Under the pieces are notes generated by a model, which saw nothing but the letters and a program-made list of their open reading frames with translations, was not told where the DNA came from and searched no databases. DNA of 64,000 bases from an uncultured Eubacterium sp. (GTDB lineage Bacteria > Bacillota > Clostridia > Oscillospirales > Acutalibacteraceae): assembly GCA_934512155.1 (NCBI GenBank), contig CAKSWS010000004.1:1-64000 (forward strand), read 5' to 3'. Positions 1-8,418 of this stretch are shown one piece after another. The translations under genes and the position numbers were made by a program. Within the stretch, counting starts at the first letter, position 1. Each line of letters opens with the position of its first letter.

Positions 1-1
1 T

Positions 2-262
2 GTATGGGAAGCAGTTAAATATCCTGAAAAATCACCTAAAATAGCACAATTACTTAAAAAATTTGATACAGTACTAGGAATAAAAATTGATGAAGTACAA
101 GAAACAAAAATACCACAAGAGATTTTGGATTTAGTTGAAGAAAGAAAGCAAGCAAGAAGTGATAAAAATTGGAGTGAATCAGATAGGTTAAGAGATTTAA
201 TAGCTGAAAAAGGCTATATTGTAAAGGATACAAAAGACGGTACAGAAATTCTTAAAAAATAA
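2..262 (+). CDS. cysS: Cysteinyl-tRNA synthetase, C-terminal end (partial)
   Basis: The reading frame is already open at the left edge and ends at a TAA at 260-262, giving about 86 residues of a C-terminus. It contains the pattern ARSDKNWSESDRLRDLI followed by GYIVKDTKDGTE, which is typical of the tail of bacterial CysRS, the enzyme that charges tRNA-Cys. The catalytic part lies outside the window. argS follows after about 30 nt in the same direction, so the two are probably cotranscribed. Codon use is extremely AT-rich (AGA, ATA, GGA, TTA), like argS but unlike all genes after about 1.8 kb. Confidence 0.85.
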   Translation, partial: VWEAVKYPEKSPKIAQLLKKFDTVLGIKIDEVQETKIPQEILDLVEERKQARSDKNWSESDRLRDLIAEKGYIVKDTKDGTEILKK

Positions 263-293
263 AAATGCAATATTGAAAGGAATATTAAGAAGA

Positions 294-1808
294 ATGATAG
301 ATTTTAAACAAATAGTAGCAGAATCAATTGCACAAATAACAAATATAGAAGTTAATGAAATTAAAGGATTTATAGAAGTTCCAAAAGAACAAGGAAATGG
401 GGATTATGCATTTCCTTGTTTCAAGCTTGCAAAAACTTTAAGAAAATCACCTAATATGATTGCTGATGATATCAAATCAAATATCAAAATATCAGAAGAA
501 TATGTAGAAAAAATAGAAGTTGTTGGAGGATATCTTAACTTTTTTGTAAACAAAGAAACACTTGCAAAAGAAATACTTCAAGAAGTTGATGAAAATGAAG
601 AATATGGAAAATCTAAAATAGGAAATGGTAAAAATATAGTAATAGATTATTCATCACCTAATATTGCTAAAACATTTCATATAGGACATTTAAGAACAAC
701 TGTTATAGGAGCAGCATTATATAATATTTATAAATATTTGGGATATAATGTTACTGGAATAAATCATTTAGGAGATTATGGAACACAATTTGGAAAATTA
801 ATAGAAGGATATAAAAGATGGGGAAAAGAATATAATCTTGATGAGAACCCTATTGAAAAATTAACAGATATATATGTTAGAATATCAAATTTATGCAAAG
901 AAGATGAAAGTGTTTTAACTGCATGTAGAGATAACTTTAAGAAATTAGAAGATGGAGATCCGGAATGTGTGGAACTATGGACTAAATTTAAAGATTTAAG
1001 TTTAAGAGAATTCCAAAAAGTTTATGACATACTTGGCACAAAATTCGATTCTTGGAATGGAGAATCATTCTATACAGATAAAATGGGAGAAGTTATTGAT
1101 TTACTAGAAAAAAGTGGAAAATTAGTAGAATCACAAGGAGCTAGAATAATAGATTTAGAAGAGTATGGAATGGCACCATGTTTGATTCAAAAATCAAATG
1201 GTTCTTCAACGTATGCAACAAGAGATTTAGCAGCAATACTTTATAGAGCACGTACTTATGATTATGATAAAGCATTATATGTAACATCTTATGAACAAGT
1301 TTTACATTTTAGACAAATATTTGAAGTAGCCAAATTATTAGGACTTGATGAAAAATACATTAAAGGATTAGAACATGTATCTTATGGAATGGTATTACTT
1401 GAAACAGGAAAAATGTCAACAAGGGAAGGAAATGTAGTAAAACTTGAAGATTTATTAAATGAAGCAATAGAAAGAGCAAAAAAAGTTATAGAAGAGAAAA
1501 ATCCAGATTTAGAAAATAAGGACGATATAGCAAAAAAAGTAGGAATTGGTGCAGTTGTATTTAATGATTTAGCAAATAGTAGAGTAAAAGATGAAATATT
1601 CAATTGGGACAAGGTATTAAATTTCCAAGGAGAAACAGGGCCTTATGTTCAATATACTTATGTAAGAACAAAAAGTGTTATTGAAAAAGCTGGAGGAATT
1701 CCAAGAATTGAAGATGTTGATGCAAAATATTTATTAGATGAATATTCAAGAAAAATATTAAAATTAATAAATACTTTTGTAAATATTTTTGAAATAATAA
1801 TCATTTGA
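294..1808 (+). CDS. argS: Arginyl-tRNA synthetase, C-terminally truncated
   Basis: Class I ArgRS, which charges tRNA-Arg. The N-terminal additional domain is followed by the catalytic core, with HIGH at residues 129-132 and the KMS signature KMSTREGN from residue 373, then GPYVQYTYVR. The ATG at 294 is chosen because GAAAGGA lies upstream; an in-frame TTG at 273 overlaps that site. The product is 504 residues, about 50-60 short of the family norm. Homology seems to stop near LINTF (about base 1778), and the tail NIFEIIII is not family-like, so most of the DALR anticodon-binding domain is missing. The break coincides with the damaged end of the opposing gene. Codon use differs from the rest of the window. 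The truncated protein would not be expected to work. Confidence 0.9.
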   Translation: MIDFKQIVAESIAQITNIEVNEIKGFIEVPKEQGNGDYAFPCFKLAKTLRKSPNMIADDIKSNIKISEEYVEKIEVVGGYLNFFVNKETLAKEILQEVDENEEYGKSKIGNGKNIVIDYSSPNIAKTFHIGHLRTTVIGAALYNIYKYLGYNVTGINHLGDYGTQFGKLIEGYKRWGKEYNLDENPIEKLTDIYVRISNLCKEDESVLTACRDNFKKLEDGDPECVELWTKFKDLSLREFQKVYDILGTKFDSWNGESFYTDKMGEVIDLLEKSGKLVESQGARIIDLEEYGMAPCLIQKSNGSSTYATRDLAAILYRARTYDYDKALYVTSYEQVLHFRQIFEVAKLLGLDEKYIKGLEHVSYGMVLLETGKMSTREGNVVKLEDLLNEAIERAKKVIEEKNPDLENKDDIAKKVGIGAVVFNDLANSRVKDEIFNWDKVLNFQGETGPYVQYTYVRTKSVIEKAGGIPRIEDVDAKYLLDEYSRKILKLINTFVNIFEIIII

Positions 1809-2914
1809 TTTACTGATAATTTTTTGTAAAATCCTGATGAATTGATTTTGTTTATTATTTTTAAAAATATATTCAGCGGAAATTTCTTTGCAATTTTGTT
1901 TTCTTTAAATTCAAGCGGAAATCCCTGCGTTTTAACAGCATCTTCTTCACTTATGTTTTTTACTGTTTCTATGTAATTTAATTTTATTGCGCCGTTAAAA
2001 ATTTTTTCTGCCTTATCATTTCTTATAATTACGGCAGAATTACCCGTTTTTTCTTTTTTCATTTCATCTTTGTTCCAAAAGTCAAAAAGTGAAATATCGG
2101 CGCAGGTTGCAAATTGGTCATTGCAATTATAACATGCAGGATTTTTAAATATTTGTGATGAAAACAGTTTTTCGAAATCACTTTTTGAATGCAGAGTTTC
2201 TTTCACATCATTGTTTAAAATTAAACTGTTGTAACCCGGCCATCCGTTGCCTCTGTAAAAAATATGATATTTGTTAGTTGCATATTTTTGTTTAATTACT
2301 TTTGTGGCATTATAGCTTATCATTCCCGAACAGGCAATGCCGATTTTAAAAATATTGTTAAAATTTTCAATGGCTTTAATTTGACACGGTGTACCAACAA
2401 CGGCAATTTTTTTGTTTTTAATTTCATCTGCGTTTAGGTATGCCAAAACAGGCACGCCAACATATCTGGATGCAAAATCACGCGGTGAGGATGATAACTT
2501 TTCTATATTGTACTTTGTAAGTTTAACGGCTGTTGAATCAAAAATATTTTCATTGTCTTCTTTTATAACAAGGGCAAAATCAATTATGTCATTTTTTGTT
2601 AAATATCTTAAAAGAGAATTTACAACGCCGCCGGATGTTGCCGCTTTACGAATATTTTCGTCTTTGCTGTGGGCAAGCACAATTTTTTTATTTTTTCCAA
2701 CGGGAGAGTCTGTTTTATTAATTGGATTTGTGCCGGGGCATAGGGCAAGGCATTTGCCGCAATTTTTGCATAAGCTTTGGGAAATATTAAAATCATAAAA
2801 ACCTGTTTTTTTGTTTTCCGTAAAACTTACAGCACCAAAAGGGCATATGCTTTTGCACATGCCGCATTTGTAACACTTATTTGTTTTTATAATTTTATTT
2901 ACCGAATTTTCCAT
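1658..2914 (-). CDS. FrhB-like iron-sulfur oxidoreductase (F420 hydrogenase beta-subunit family), C-terminus disrupted
   Basis: The N-terminus has two [4Fe-4S] motifs, CYKCGMCKSICP and CKNCGKCLALCP, followed by the FrhB/FdhB N- and C-terminal domains (TSGGVVNSLL, GTPCQIKAIENF, and a CYNCNDQFATCADISLFDFW segment). The family passes electrons between ferredoxin, flavin and a partner, but the members in polysaccharide clusters have no established substrate. The ATG at 2914 overlaps the last base of the upstream pyruvyl-transferase gene, so the two are translationally coupled. The last 40 or so codons, below about 1790, are antisense to argS and not genuine, so the real C-terminus is lost. It is the second copy of the type at 8419-9552. 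Confidence 0.75.
   Translation of the reverse strand: MENSVNKIIKTNKCYKCGMCKSICPFGAVSFTENKKTGFYDFNISQSLCKNCGKCLALCPGTNPINKTDSPVGKNKKIVLAHSKDENIRKAATSGGVVNSLLRYLTKNDIIDFALVIKEDNENIFDSTAVKLTKYNIEKLSSSPRDFASRYVGVPVLAYLNADEIKNKKIAVVGTPCQIKAIENFNNIFKIGIACSGMISYNATKVIKQKYATNKYHIFYRGNGWPGYNSLILNNDVKETLHSKSDFEKLFSSQIFKNPACYNCNDQFATCADISLFDFWNKDEMKKEKTGNSAVIIRNDKAEKIFNGAIKLNYIETVKNISEEDAVKTQGFPLEFKENKIAKKFPLNIFLKIINKINSSGFYKKLSVNQMIIISKIFTKVFINFNIFLEYSSNKYFASTSSILGIPPAFSITLFVLT
1770..1808. other. Probable chimeric or rearrangement junction
   Basis: Two convergent genes both lose their natural ends inside this AT-rich stretch. argS from the left stops resembling ArgRS near 1778. The minus-strand iron-sulfur gene from the right reads through into antisense argS. 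Codon use changes abruptly here. No transposase, att-like repeat or tRNA is present. The simplest reading is an assembly chimera through an AT-rich microhomology; a genuine rearrangement is the alternative. Confidence 0.65.
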
Positions 2915-4128
2915 TAAAAATTCAACTTCTTTAATTCATTTTCCAAAATCATTGTGGTTTCTTTTGATTTTAATGTTATTTCATCATTTATTTCACAAAG
3001 ATGGTTTTTAATTTTTGAATAATTGCTTTCTAATTTATTGATTTTTTCTTTTAAAGTATCTGCAGTTAAATCAAAAATGTTAATGCAGTAATCTTCTAAA
3101 CCTATAAGCTGTGTAAAACCGCGCATTTTTTGCTCGTAAGATATTGATATAAATGGAGTTTTCATTTTTGCTGAAAAAACGTTTGAATGGTATCTTAATC
3201 CGATTACAAAATGCAGTTTTTCAATAATGTATTGTTGAAAATAACAGTCGTGCATGTCATCAATAACAAAGCAGTTGTCGTTAATTACAAACTTTTTCAT
3301 ATAATTGTAATCGTTTGCCAGCCCAAATAATTGTGGAATAAAAACAATTTTGTAACCGCTTTGTGTTAAATATTTTATCGTTTCTTTAAAAGTGTTTTCT
3401 ATATTGTTTTTAATTTGCGGATTGTTTAAATAATTTGGGTGCCACATTAAATCGGTTATTGTTATTCCAACAATTTTTTTGTCTGTTTTCAAAAAATTGT
3501 TTAATTCGGAATAATCTTTTAATTGCTTCTTATATTTTTCATGGTTTATTTTATGTTGAACCGCACTGTCAAGCGTTACAATAACATCTTTTTTTAAATT
3601 TAATTTTTTTGCATACTCGGCTGAAAGGGCTTCACGTGTAGTAATGAATTCAGCACCGTTGTATATTTTTTTTCTTAAAATATTTTGCGCTTTTTTGTTA
3701 AACGGACCCATTGATGGAGCGTAAAATCCATAAGGTTTTTTTAAAGCTTTTGTAATTAAAAATTTGAAATATGAGTTATATTGTGTTGATTTATATATAT
3801 CACCCATTGAAGGTCCGCCCGGAGCATGTAAAATAAAATCTGCTTTTTTTATTTGAGTAATAAGGCTTTTCATTTCTTTAGTAACGGCAAACTTGCCTTT
3901 GCTTAAAATTAAAAAAGGTATGTCTGCATAATTTTTTCTTGTAAAACATTTTTCAACAATTACATTTATGTTGCTGTCGTTTTCATATGGAAATTGCTGC
4001 ATTTCTTTTCCGACAAAAAAAGTAAATTTAATGTTAGGGTAGATTTGGCGAACTTCATCAATCATGGCTCTTAATGCCGATTCGTCGCCTCTGTTGTTCC
4101 AAGCGCTGTTAAATAAAAGTATGTTCAT
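2914..4128 (-). CDS. Polysaccharide pyruvyl transferase family protein
   Basis: 404 residues of the PssM/CsaB fold (PF04230). It opens with MNILLFNSAWNNRGDESALRAM, where the N-R-G-D-E segment is the family's nucleotide-site signature, and later has HAPGGPSMGD and GLRYHSNVFSAKMKTPFISISYEQK, which match the conserved (G)xRxH and SYExK elements. Family members transfer pyruvate from phosphoenolpyruvate to a sugar as a ketal, but many members in EPS clusters are uncharacterised and may act as glycosyltransferases. AAGGAC precedes the start. It sits in the EPS operon after the Wzy-like gene and is coupled to the FrhB-like gene. Its partner pair is at 9571-10695 and 8419-9552. Confidence 0.8.
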   Translation of the reverse strand: MNILLFNSAWNNRGDESALRAMIDEVRQIYPNIKFTFFVGKEMQQFPYENDSNINVIVEKCFTRKNYADIPFLILSKGKFAVTKEMKSLITQIKKADFILHAPGGPSMGDIYKSTQYNSYFKFLITKALKKPYGFYAPSMGPFNKKAQNILRKKIYNGAEFITTREALSAEYAKKLNLKKDVIVTLDSAVQHKINHEKYKKQLKDYSELNNFLKTDKKIVGITITDLMWHPNYLNNPQIKNNIENTFKETIKYLTQSGYKIVFIPQLFGLANDYNYMKKFVINDNCFVIDDMHDCYFQQYIIEKLHFVIGLRYHSNVFSAKMKTPFISISYEQKMRGFTQLIGLEDYCINIFDLTADTLKEKINKLESNYSKIKNHLCEINDEITLKSKETTMILENELKKLNF

Positions 4129-4151
4129 TTTATTTGTCCTTAAATTTAGGG

Positions 4152-5453
4152 TTATGTTGTTATTGTAATTTTAGGTCTTGCTAATTTTTTTACTTTAAAT
4201 TTTGGTTTGGCTTTTCTTATTTGGGCGTATTCATACTCAAAAATTGCCCAATATAAAACAAGGTTTAGCATTCTTTGACCGTCAAATATGCACAGTGATG
4301 CCTGTGTGGATGCAATAAGTACCGTTATACCTATTATAATAAGTTTGTTTTTACTGTTGCTTAAAATAATATTTACAGCGCAAAAAAGCATTCTTCCAAG
4401 CACTAAAACAGCTAAAATTATTCCTAAAATACCGTAGTGGTAATACATGTTTGCTATGCCTAAATCATCCAAGCAGTAAACGCCGTCTTTACCAAAGAAA
4501 ACGGCAGTTCTTGCAGCTGTATCAGGGTTAAGGAATCCTAAACCAAGCAGTATGTTGCTTTTCGGAAATTGCCTGAAATAATCTCTTGCCAAATCTCTTA
4601 CAACAGATGAAAGTCCCAGTTCATCGGATTCTCTTGAAAAGGATTCAATAAAGTTTTCAAACATACCGGATGATAAAATCAGGGCTGCAACGATTATAAT
4701 AAGCGTTACGGAAACTATTTGCTTGTTTTTCGGTCTTTTTTTTGCAATCAGCATAACTGTAAATGTTGCGGCATAGCCTATAATATCCATTCTTGTCATA
4801 TCAACATAAAGAATGTAAAAAATTAAAAATAAATCTGCCGCCAAATAGCCGTAGAAATTGCGCTTTTTAGGCGAGCTGTTAAGCAACTTGTTTGTAAAAT
4901 AAATAAATGAAAGAGCACCGAATCCCATAAGCATAACTCTTGTTCTGCCATATCTTATTGAACTTTCAAACCAATTTAGAATTGAAATCCCGGCAATGTT
5001 ATATACAAGTGCTTTAAGCGCTTTAAATGCAGCAACTATAAGCATAATTATTGAAATGTCTTTCAAAAGTGTTTCGTAGCCGTTGTTTGATTCTAAAATG
5101 TATATAAACGGCACAAACATTAAAAAATATGCAAAATATTTTGCCGCTCCGTATATAGAACGGATTCCTTGGTCATATTTAATAACGCCGTAAAGGCAGT
5201 GAATAAACAAAAAAATTGCAAGATAAAATAATAATATGTAAAAATATGTTGTGTACGCCTTTGTGGCGTTTTTTATTTTTTTGTTAATTATGCTGTTGAA
5301 AAATAAACCTACAGATATTACAAAAACAATGCTGTATTGCATTGCGGCACTTCTTAAAATCGGCATGGAAATTATGCAAAAAAGCCCGCAAGAAACCATT
5401 ATCATAAAAAGTGTTATGTTGTAGATTATACTGCTGTTGTATTTGATTTTCAT
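4152..5453 (-). CDS. Wzy-like O-antigen/EPS polymerase
   Basis: A 433-residue polytopic membrane protein with about ten to twelve hydrophobic segments and a larger soluble loop around residues 265-320 (SFSRESDELGLSSVVRDLARDYFRQFP, then ILLGLGFLNPDTAARTAVF). This architecture is typical of Wzy polymerases, which join lipid-linked repeat units on the outer face of the membrane. Sequence alone is weakly diagnostic, so the call rests on topology and operon position between glycosyltransferase and pyruvyl-transferase genes. The C-terminal tail is basic and cytoplasmic. It follows the GT2 gene by 3 nt and AAGGAACA precedes the start. Confidence 0.65.
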   Translation of the reverse strand: MKIKYNSSIIYNITLFMIMVSCGLFCIISMPILRSAAMQYSIVFVISVGLFFNSIINKKIKNATKAYTTYFYILLFYLAIFLFIHCLYGVIKYDQGIRSIYGAAKYFAYFLMFVPFIYILESNNGYETLLKDISIIMLIVAAFKALKALVYNIAGISILNWFESSIRYGRTRVMLMGFGALSFIYFTNKLLNSSPKKRNFYGYLAADLFLIFYILYVDMTRMDIIGYAATFTVMLIAKKRPKNKQIVSVTLIIIVAALILSSGMFENFIESFSRESDELGLSSVVRDLARDYFRQFPKSNILLGLGFLNPDTAARTAVFFGKDGVYCLDDLGIANMYYHYGILGIILAVLVLGRMLFCAVNIILSNSKNKLIIIGITVLIASTQASLCIFDGQRMLNLVLYWAIFEYEYAQIRKAKPKFKVKKLARPKITITT

Positions 5454-5456
5454 TTA

Positions 5457-6356
5457 TTATGTGTTCCTTAATATTTTTTTGCTTGATTTAATAAACATTA
5501 AAGCATTTTTAAATTGATGTTCCTTGGTAAATGTAAATAAAACTTCAAGGCATCTTATATTTTTTAAAAGATTTAATTTGCTTTTGCTGAAATTTTTATA
5601 GTTTTTAAAAAAATACAACTCGGATTTTAAGTTTTCCGTGCGTGTAAATAAATTTGCATTGCCGCCTGTGGAGGCACCGTGAAAGTGATATGCTGTTGCT
5701 AAGGGGTCAGTGGCAATTTTTAAATTGCTTTTTGCCGCTTTTTCGGCAAGTATGTATTCTTCAAAATAAAGAAACGTGTTTTTATCAAAATAACCTATGC
5801 TTTTAAATTTGCTTGTATCTGCAATAAAAACAGCACCGGAAATCCAGTAAACATATTCAAATTTTTTTGCAACATAGTTGTTTTGGTATTTTCTTTTTTT
5901 GTCAAAGTTGTGAAAGTATGTTTCGCTTAGAATGTATTTTTTAAAATTCGGAGCCTCTTTTTTTATGTTTTGCTGTATTGTGCCGTTTGGGTATTTCAGC
6001 CTTGGAGCTATTGCCAAACAGTCGTTTTCGCAAATATCGTTATATAGCTTGTCAATAGCGTTATTGTCAAAAATAATGTCGTTGTTTGAAATAAGAATTT
6101 TGTTGCAGCCATCTTTTTCGGCAAGGTTAATCAGCAGGTTGTTGCCGTTTGCATAGCCTGTGTTTTGTTTGTTTTTAATAAATACAACTCGCTTATTGTT
6201 TTTATAAATTCGCTCTAATTCCTGTGCGGAATCATTTGCAGATGCATTATCAAGCAAATATATTTTATATGGCGATTTAACTGTTTTAAAAACAGAATTT
6301 ATGCAATCAACGGTTTTTTGCCATTGATTATAATTAATAATCAGTATTCCTAACAT
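5457..6356 (-). CDS. Family 2 glycosyltransferase
   Basis: 299 residues with a GT-A fold. The N-terminal strand MLGILIINYNQWQKTVDCI is followed by LLDNASANDSA (nucleotide binding), a metal-site segment LISNNDIIFDN around residue 90, and an acceptor-region motif GAVFIADTSKF with FDKNTFLYFEEYILAEK near residues 175-205. It resembles rhamnosyl/GT2 enzymes of EPS clusters, which add one sugar from a nucleotide donor to the growing lipid-linked repeat. It has no transmembrane segment, so it is probably cytosolic or membrane-associated. It lies 2 nt after the GT4 gene. Donor and acceptor cannot be deduced. Confidence 0.85.
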   Translation of the reverse strand: MLGILIINYNQWQKTVDCINSVFKTVKSPYKIYLLDNASANDSAQELERIYKNNKRVVFIKNKQNTGYANGNNLLINLAEKDGCNKILISNNDIIFDNNAIDKLYNDICENDCLAIAPRLKYPNGTIQQNIKKEAPNFKKYILSETYFHNFDKKRKYQNNYVAKKFEYVYWISGAVFIADTSKFKSIGYFDKNTFLYFEEYILAEKAAKSNLKIATDPLATAYHFHGASTGGNANLFTRTENLKSELYFFKNYKNFSKSKLNLLKNIRCLEVLFTFTKEHQFKNALMFIKSSKKILRNT

Positions 6357-6358
6357 AA

Positions 6359-7447
6359 TTAATACAGGCTTTCTAATTCTTTTACTGTTTTTTCAATAGA
6401 AAATTTTTGAGCGCTTGCATTTGAATAACGGCACATTTCCATGTATGAATTATAGTTGCAGCTCCAAATATCATAAACTTTTTTAATGGCTTCGGCAAGT
6501 GCGGAAATTGTAAAATCATTTGCAATAAATCCGTTTTTGCCGTTTTCTATTATTTCTGTCATTGCACCTTCGTTATATGCAACACATGGCACTGCACAGC
6601 TTAATGCTTCGGCAAGGGTAAGTCCGAAGCCTTCGTTAATTTTTGCCGGGTGAACAAACAAGTGTGCGTTTTTTAATTGATTTTCCACATTCGTTTTTTC
6701 TCCGCACAGATAAACCTGATTTCCAATGCCGTTCTTTTTTGCAAGTTCTTTTAATTCTTTGTCATATCCGTTGTAGCACCTGCCTATAATCATAACATTA
6801 ATGTTGGGCAAGTTAAGTGCGCCTGCGGCATTTATTAAATTATGAACGCCCTTATATTTTATTACACGTCCTATATAATAAATGTTAAATGTATCGCCGT
6901 TCTTGTTGTAATTTGGCTTAAATTTTTCAGTGTTGATTCCATTGTAAACGGTTTGAATTATACCGTTTTTTAAATTGTATTTTTTTTGGTAGCTTTCTTT
7001 AACGGAATTTGAAATTGCAATGGCTTTGTCGCAATGGTTAAAAGCAGATATATCAATGTAATCGCTTAAAGCGTTTTTCATTTTGTTTTTGTAGTTAATC
7101 ATTTCAATGTTTGAATGAAGGTAAACAAGCATTTTAATGTTTTTTAAATGTTTTTTTGCAAATGTTGCAATATATCGTATAATCGGTGCGCCGCTGTGGG
7201 CAATTAAAACATCAGCATTGTTTTCTTTGCAAAACTTTACAAGCTTAATTCCTTCACCTATAAAATTTGTGTGGCTTCCGTTTTTTATAACAACTTTGCA
7301 TCCCATTTCTTTCATTTTGTCTGCAACAATGCCGCCTTCAAAAAGAAAGTAAAAAATATTATTGTTTTTTGATTTTTCGGCAATATCTTTTGTTAAAACG
7401 GAAATTCCGCCTGTGCCGCCGGATAATTGTAAATGAACAATATTCAT
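6359..7447 (-). CDS. Family 4 glycosyltransferase
   Basis: 362 residues with a GT-B fold. The N-terminal domain starts MNIVHLQLSGGTGGISVLTKDI, with a glycine-rich loop. The C-terminal GT1/GT4 domain has IYYIGRVIKYKGVHNLI and the retaining EX7E-type motif around NEGFGLTLAEALSCAVPCVAY near residues 280-300. It transfers a sugar from a nucleotide donor to the EPS repeat. Its ATG overlaps the stop of the DUF6625-like gene by 4 nt, which indicates coupled translation. The sugar is not predictable. Confidence 0.88.
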   Translation of the reverse strand: MNIVHLQLSGGTGGISVLTKDIAEKSKNNNIFYFLFEGGIVADKMKEMGCKVVIKNGSHTNFIGEGIKLVKFCKENNADVLIAHSGAPIIRYIATFAKKHLKNIKMLVYLHSNIEMINYKNKMKNALSDYIDISAFNHCDKAIAISNSVKESYQKKYNLKNGIIQTVYNGINTEKFKPNYNKNGDTFNIYYIGRVIKYKGVHNLINAAGALNLPNINVMIIGRCYNGYDKELKELAKKNGIGNQVYLCGEKTNVENQLKNAHLFVHPAKINEGFGLTLAEALSCAVPCVAYNEGAMTEIIENGKNGFIANDFTISALAEAIKKVYDIWSCNYNSYMEMCRYSNASAQKFSIEKTVKELESLY

Positions 7448-8400
7448 TTTTGCTCTTTCCTTTTTTGAATAATTTTTTTAATTTTTCTTTTTGCGTCGTT
7501 GAATCGGCATTTAATGTAAGTTGCTTTGTCTTTAATTGGAGTTTTTGGGTTGTATTTTTCAATAATTTCTTTTGTAACTTTTTCGTTTTTAGGGAAAAAG
7601 CCTTTATTTGTTATGTAAAAGTTTTCACTGCCGTTTGTGTGGTCAATCATTTTTCTTGATGAAAAATGAATATAGTTAAATTCTTGAGTTTTTATTTCAT
7701 TGTTAACAATAAAATCTCTGTAAACTCTGCCGTTTTCGTAATAAAAAACCTGATAGTCGTAGTTGTTTGTTAAAAGCTCTTGCTTGGTAATAAATGCGTC
7801 TGTAAGTGTAAATCTGTATCGGCGCTTTGTAATGTCGGCAAAATCACGTGAAATGTATGTAGGCACATTTAGAATTTTAAATTTTTTCTCCATTCCAAGC
7901 ACTTCGTCAAAAACAGCAATGTTAGCCGTTGTAAAAACGTCTTTGTAATTCATTCCGCCGTCTTTTGTAAATCTTTTGTTGTTTTCATCTGTGTTTTTAT
8001 AAATGCAAAGATGCCCGAATCTGTAAATTTTTTCGTAATCTTCCTTAGGTAAAAAAGATTCTAAATCACCAAGTACCGTGTCTATGTCAATATGACCCCA
8101 ATAATCGTAATTTTTTATGTGTTTTTGAAAAACCAATCCGTAAGCAGGCTTGTAATCACACAGCTTATAAGGGTTGTTAAGGGTTATTTTAAAGTCAAAA
8201 AAACTTTGAAAATCATTTTGAATGTCGGCAAAGGTTTTCTTTATTATTTTAACGTTTTTCGGTAACGGTTCAAATTCTTCCAGGCTACAGTCTGAAAAAA
8301 TCAAAAAATCAATATTTTTGTTTTTTTCGGCACTTTTAAGCCAAATTCTGAAATTGCTTGGAAATTTGCCGAAATATGTTGTAATAAGAACTAATTTCAT
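7444..8400 (-). CDS. DUF6625-like putative glycosyltransferase
   Basis: 318 residues. The N-terminus MKLVLITTYFGKFPSNFRIWL and the segment YWGHIDIDTVLGDLESFLP near residues 100-118 resemble a GT-A fold with a DxD-type metal site (D-I-D). The family matches DUF6625 as I remember it and is common in capsule and EPS loci, but its function is not established. The C-terminus is strongly basic. AGGCGTG precedes the ATG. Its context, between an FrhB-like gene and a GT4 gene with a 4-nt overlap, supports a sugar-transfer role. Confidence 0.6.
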   Translation of the reverse strand: MKLVLITTYFGKFPSNFRIWLKSAEKNKNIDFLIFSDCSLEEFEPLPKNVKIIKKTFADIQNDFQSFFDFKITLNNPYKLCDYKPAYGLVFQKHIKNYDYWGHIDIDTVLGDLESFLPKEDYEKIYRFGHLCIYKNTDENNKRFTKDGGMNYKDVFTTANIAVFDEVLGMEKKFKILNVPTYISRDFADITKRRYRFTLTDAFITKQELLTNNYDYQVFYYENGRVYRDFIVNNEIKTQEFNYIHFSSRKMIDHTNGSENFYITNKGFFPKNEKVTKEIIEKYNPKTPIKDKATYIKCRFNDAKRKIKKIIQKRKEQK

Positions 8401-8418
8401 AATTCACGCCTGTTGCTT

